This document shows, in pieces, positions 7,104 through 8,288 of a stretch of 8,288 nucleotides of DNA. This DNA is from an uncultured Eggerthellaceae bacterium (GTDB taxonomy: Bacteria; Actinomycetota; Coriobacteriia; Coriobacteriales; Eggerthellaceae): positions 1 through 8,288 of the forward strand of contig CAKTVK010000084.1 of NCBI GenBank assembly GCA_934623455.1, read 5' to 3'. Within the stretch, counting starts at the first letter, position 1; each line of letters opens with the position of its first letter. Below the pieces are notes generated by a model, which saw only the letters and a list, made by a program, of their open reading frames with translations, was not told the DNA's origin and did no database searches. Made by a program: the position numbers and the translations under genes.

Positions 7104-8210
7104 CTATTCCTTAGGTTCGTTTCCGGAGTTCGCAGAAGAACCGACACCGGCCTTAGGCTCGCCTGCGACAGAAGCGGGAGCGGCAACGGAAGCAGCTGCG
7201 GCATCAGCAGCGGGAGCAACTTCGGCTGAAGCGTTCACTGGCGCGTCGGGCACGGGAGCAGCGGGAGAAGGCGCAGCAGCAACGGGGGCAGCAGGAGCAG
7301 CTGCAGCAACGGCAGCATCCGCCGCACCCTCGTTCGCCCACTGGGGCTCGTTACGATGCACCCAATGGCCTACGGCGCGCATTGCCCACAACGCGCCCAA
7401 ACCATCGATAAACAACGCAAGCACGACGGCAACAATCACCAGGGCAAATGCGCCACCCAAGTAGCCAACACCATACGACGGGAACGAATAACCGTAGCCA
7501 TAGCCATGGCCGTAATCCAAGAAGTCGGTATATGCGGCGTATCCGCTCAAACCCGCAAGAAACACCAGCACAATAACAACGACAACAATAACAACGCCGC
7601 AAATCAACTGCGGAACAATGGCAGCCGCGAAAAGACCGCCCAAATTCTTTCGATATGCGCGGAACAGCTCCGACAGATCAAAGGCAGAACCAAGTTTGCC
7701 CGTAACACCCGCGCGCATCTTGGCAAGCTCGCAGAATGTCGAAGCCAGCAAATTAATTGCAACAAGCAAAATCGCACCCAAAATAGGAATGAAAGACAGA
7801 ACGCCAAAAACAATTGTCGCTGCCGCAAGAAGAATATCCAAAAGCACAATAATCAGACCAAATACGAACGTCTTCTTGCAAAACGCGCCTGCAGCAAGCG
7901 GCTTCGGTTCGCCTTTCGCCGCCTGGGCACCCCACTGAAGACCATAACCCACTGCAAAGAAGTTAAGCACGGGAACGCAATTCATAAGCATAAGCGTAAG
8001 CACGCGCTTAACCCAGTTCGGCGAGCTTGTAATATCCGACCACGCCTGACCAACGCATCCTTTGGGCACAACGTATTCGGTAGGCATGCCAACAGCCGCC
8101 CCCGCAGGTCGAGCAGCGCCTGCAACTGCGGTTTTCCTTAACGGGCATCCGCACTCTACGCAGAACAGCGATTCATCTGCGTTTTTCTTTCCGCAATGAG
8201 AACAGTACAT
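7104..8210 (-). CDS. Zinc-ribbon, DUF4013-like polytopic membrane protein with Ala/Pro-rich tail
   Basis: The 368 residues start at ATG 8208-8210 with AGGAAGGA upstream. An N-terminal zinc ribbon has C3/C6 and C17/C20 (two CxxC pairs). The membrane domain spans about 64-275, with hydrophobic segments near 68-92, 116-138, 141-161, 193-220 and 250-275. The first block (NWVKRVLTLMLMNCVPVLNFFAVGYG, cut here into residues 65-74 and 75-90) and the later AFDLSELFRAYRKNL (176-190) fit DUF4013, a family of membrane proteins of unknown function. A Gly/Tyr-rich loop at 224-250 separates the last two segments. Residues about 295-350 are almost only Ala, Pro, Val and Ser and are probably disordered. It stands alone between the convergent terminator and its own promoter region. 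The zinc-ribbon plus membrane plan recalls the left-edge gene, but I see no sequence relation between the membrane parts. Confidence 0.88.
   Translation of the reverse strand: MYCSHCGKKNADESLFCVECGCPLRKTAVAGAARPAGAAVGMPTEYVVPKGCVGQAWSDITSSPNWVKRVLTLMLMNCVPVLNFFAVGYGLQWGAQAAKGEPKPLAAGAFCKKTFVFGLIIVLLDILLAAATIVFGVLSFIPILGAILLVAINLLASTFCELAKMRAGVTGKLGSAFDLSELFRAYRKNLGGLFAAAIVPQLICGVVIVVVVIVLVFLAGLSGYAAYTDFLDYGHGYGYGYSFPSYGVGYLGGAFALVIVAVVLALFIDGLGALWAMRAVGHWVHRNEPQWANEGAADAAVAAAAPAAPVAAAPSPAAPVPDAPVNASAEVAPAADAAAASVAAPASVAGEPKAGVGSSANSGNEPKE
7160..7325 (-). repeat. Ala/Pro-codon low-complexity tract in the DUF4013-like gene
   Basis: On the plus strand this stretch is built from GCA, GCG, GGA and GGC-type triplets, encoding the Ala/Pro-rich tail (residues about 296-350). 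Such tracts change length by slippage, so the tail length may vary between strains. Confidence 0.6.
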
Positions 8211-8215
8211 AACGG

Positions 8216-8223
8216 TCCTTCCT
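8216..8223 (-). promoter_or_regulatory. Ribosome-binding site of the DUF4013-like gene
   Basis: AGGAAGGA on the minus strand, five bases before ATG 8210, supports the start that includes the complete zinc ribbon. Confidence 0.7.
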
Positions 8224-8244
8224 CAACAAAATACCTCATAAAAG

Positions 8245-8257
8245 ATACTGCCAGTAT
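8245..8257. promoter_or_regulatory. Palindrome over the promoter of the DUF4013-like gene
   Basis: ATACTG-C-CAGTAT is a perfect 13-base inverted repeat around one central base. It overlaps the candidate -10 hexamer at 8253-8258, the position of a repressor operator. No regulator is identified. Confidence 0.4.
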
Positions 8258-8281
8258 ACGGCATAACAGCGGAAGCAAAAA
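8253..8281 (-). promoter_or_regulatory. Candidate promoter of the DUF4013-like gene
   Basis: The minus strand has TATACT at 8258-8253, a five-of-six match to the -10 consensus. The hexamer 17 bases upstream, TTTTTG at 8281-8276, is a poor -35. The transcript would start near 8246, leaving a leader of about 35 bases to the ATG at 8210. Confidence 0.4.
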
Positions 8282-8288
8282 GGCACGC

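Overview
The window looks like chromosomal backbone of a moderately GC-rich bacterium. My best guess is a member of the Coriobacteriia (Eggerthellaceae-like). The basis is codon use, the hisS-aspS gene order, small zinc-ribbon membrane proteins of the DUF4013 and DUF6591 kind, and strong AGGAGG ribosome-binding sites. That placement rests on gene character alone, not on any marker comparison. I see no rRNA, tRNA, CRISPR array, insertion sequence or phage gene.

Layout, left to right. (1) 1-596, minus strand: the N-terminal 198 residues of a zinc-ribbon, single-membrane-pass, DUF6591-like protein whose C-terminus lies outside the window. (2) 597-807: the gap between aspS and that gene. Read on the minus strand it holds an extended -10 promoter, a 5' hairpin, a 15-codon ORF with a good ribosome-binding site, and a strong intrinsic terminator directly after that ORF's stop. 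This terminates aspS and may also act as an attenuator-type leader. (3) 808-2595, minus: aspS. (4) 2596-2818: a spacer containing a possible 53-residue cysteine-rich ORF. (5) 2819-4129, minus: hisS. (6) 4130-4371: the divergent regulatory region, with repeats, a small dyad and a hairpin able to hide the ribosome-binding site of the next gene. (7) 4372-4998, plus: a 208-residue unrecognised protein, tightly coupled to (8) cstA at 5006-6751, plus, a CstA/BtsT-family uptake permease. (9) 6752-7103: a convergent gap with a GC-rich inverted-repeat terminator and degenerate GCGAAGG repeats. (10) 7104-8210, minus: a zinc-ribbon DUF4013-like polytopic membrane protein with an Ala/Pro-rich tail, with its promoter at the right edge.

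The two synthetase genes form a translation-housekeeping cluster read leftwards. The AspRS carries a His in its anticodon-binding domain that is associated with non-discriminating enzymes, so it may also serve the Asp-tRNA(Asn)/GatCAB route. The plus-strand pair is a separate nutrient-uptake transcription unit in which a soluble protein of unknown function is probably translationally coupled to the permease. Each end carries a zinc-ribbon membrane protein of unknown function. The points most worth a second look are the leader upstream of the left-edge gene, the hairpin over the GTG start of the 208-residue protein, that protein's pairing with CstA, and the Cys-rich short ORF between hisS and aspS.
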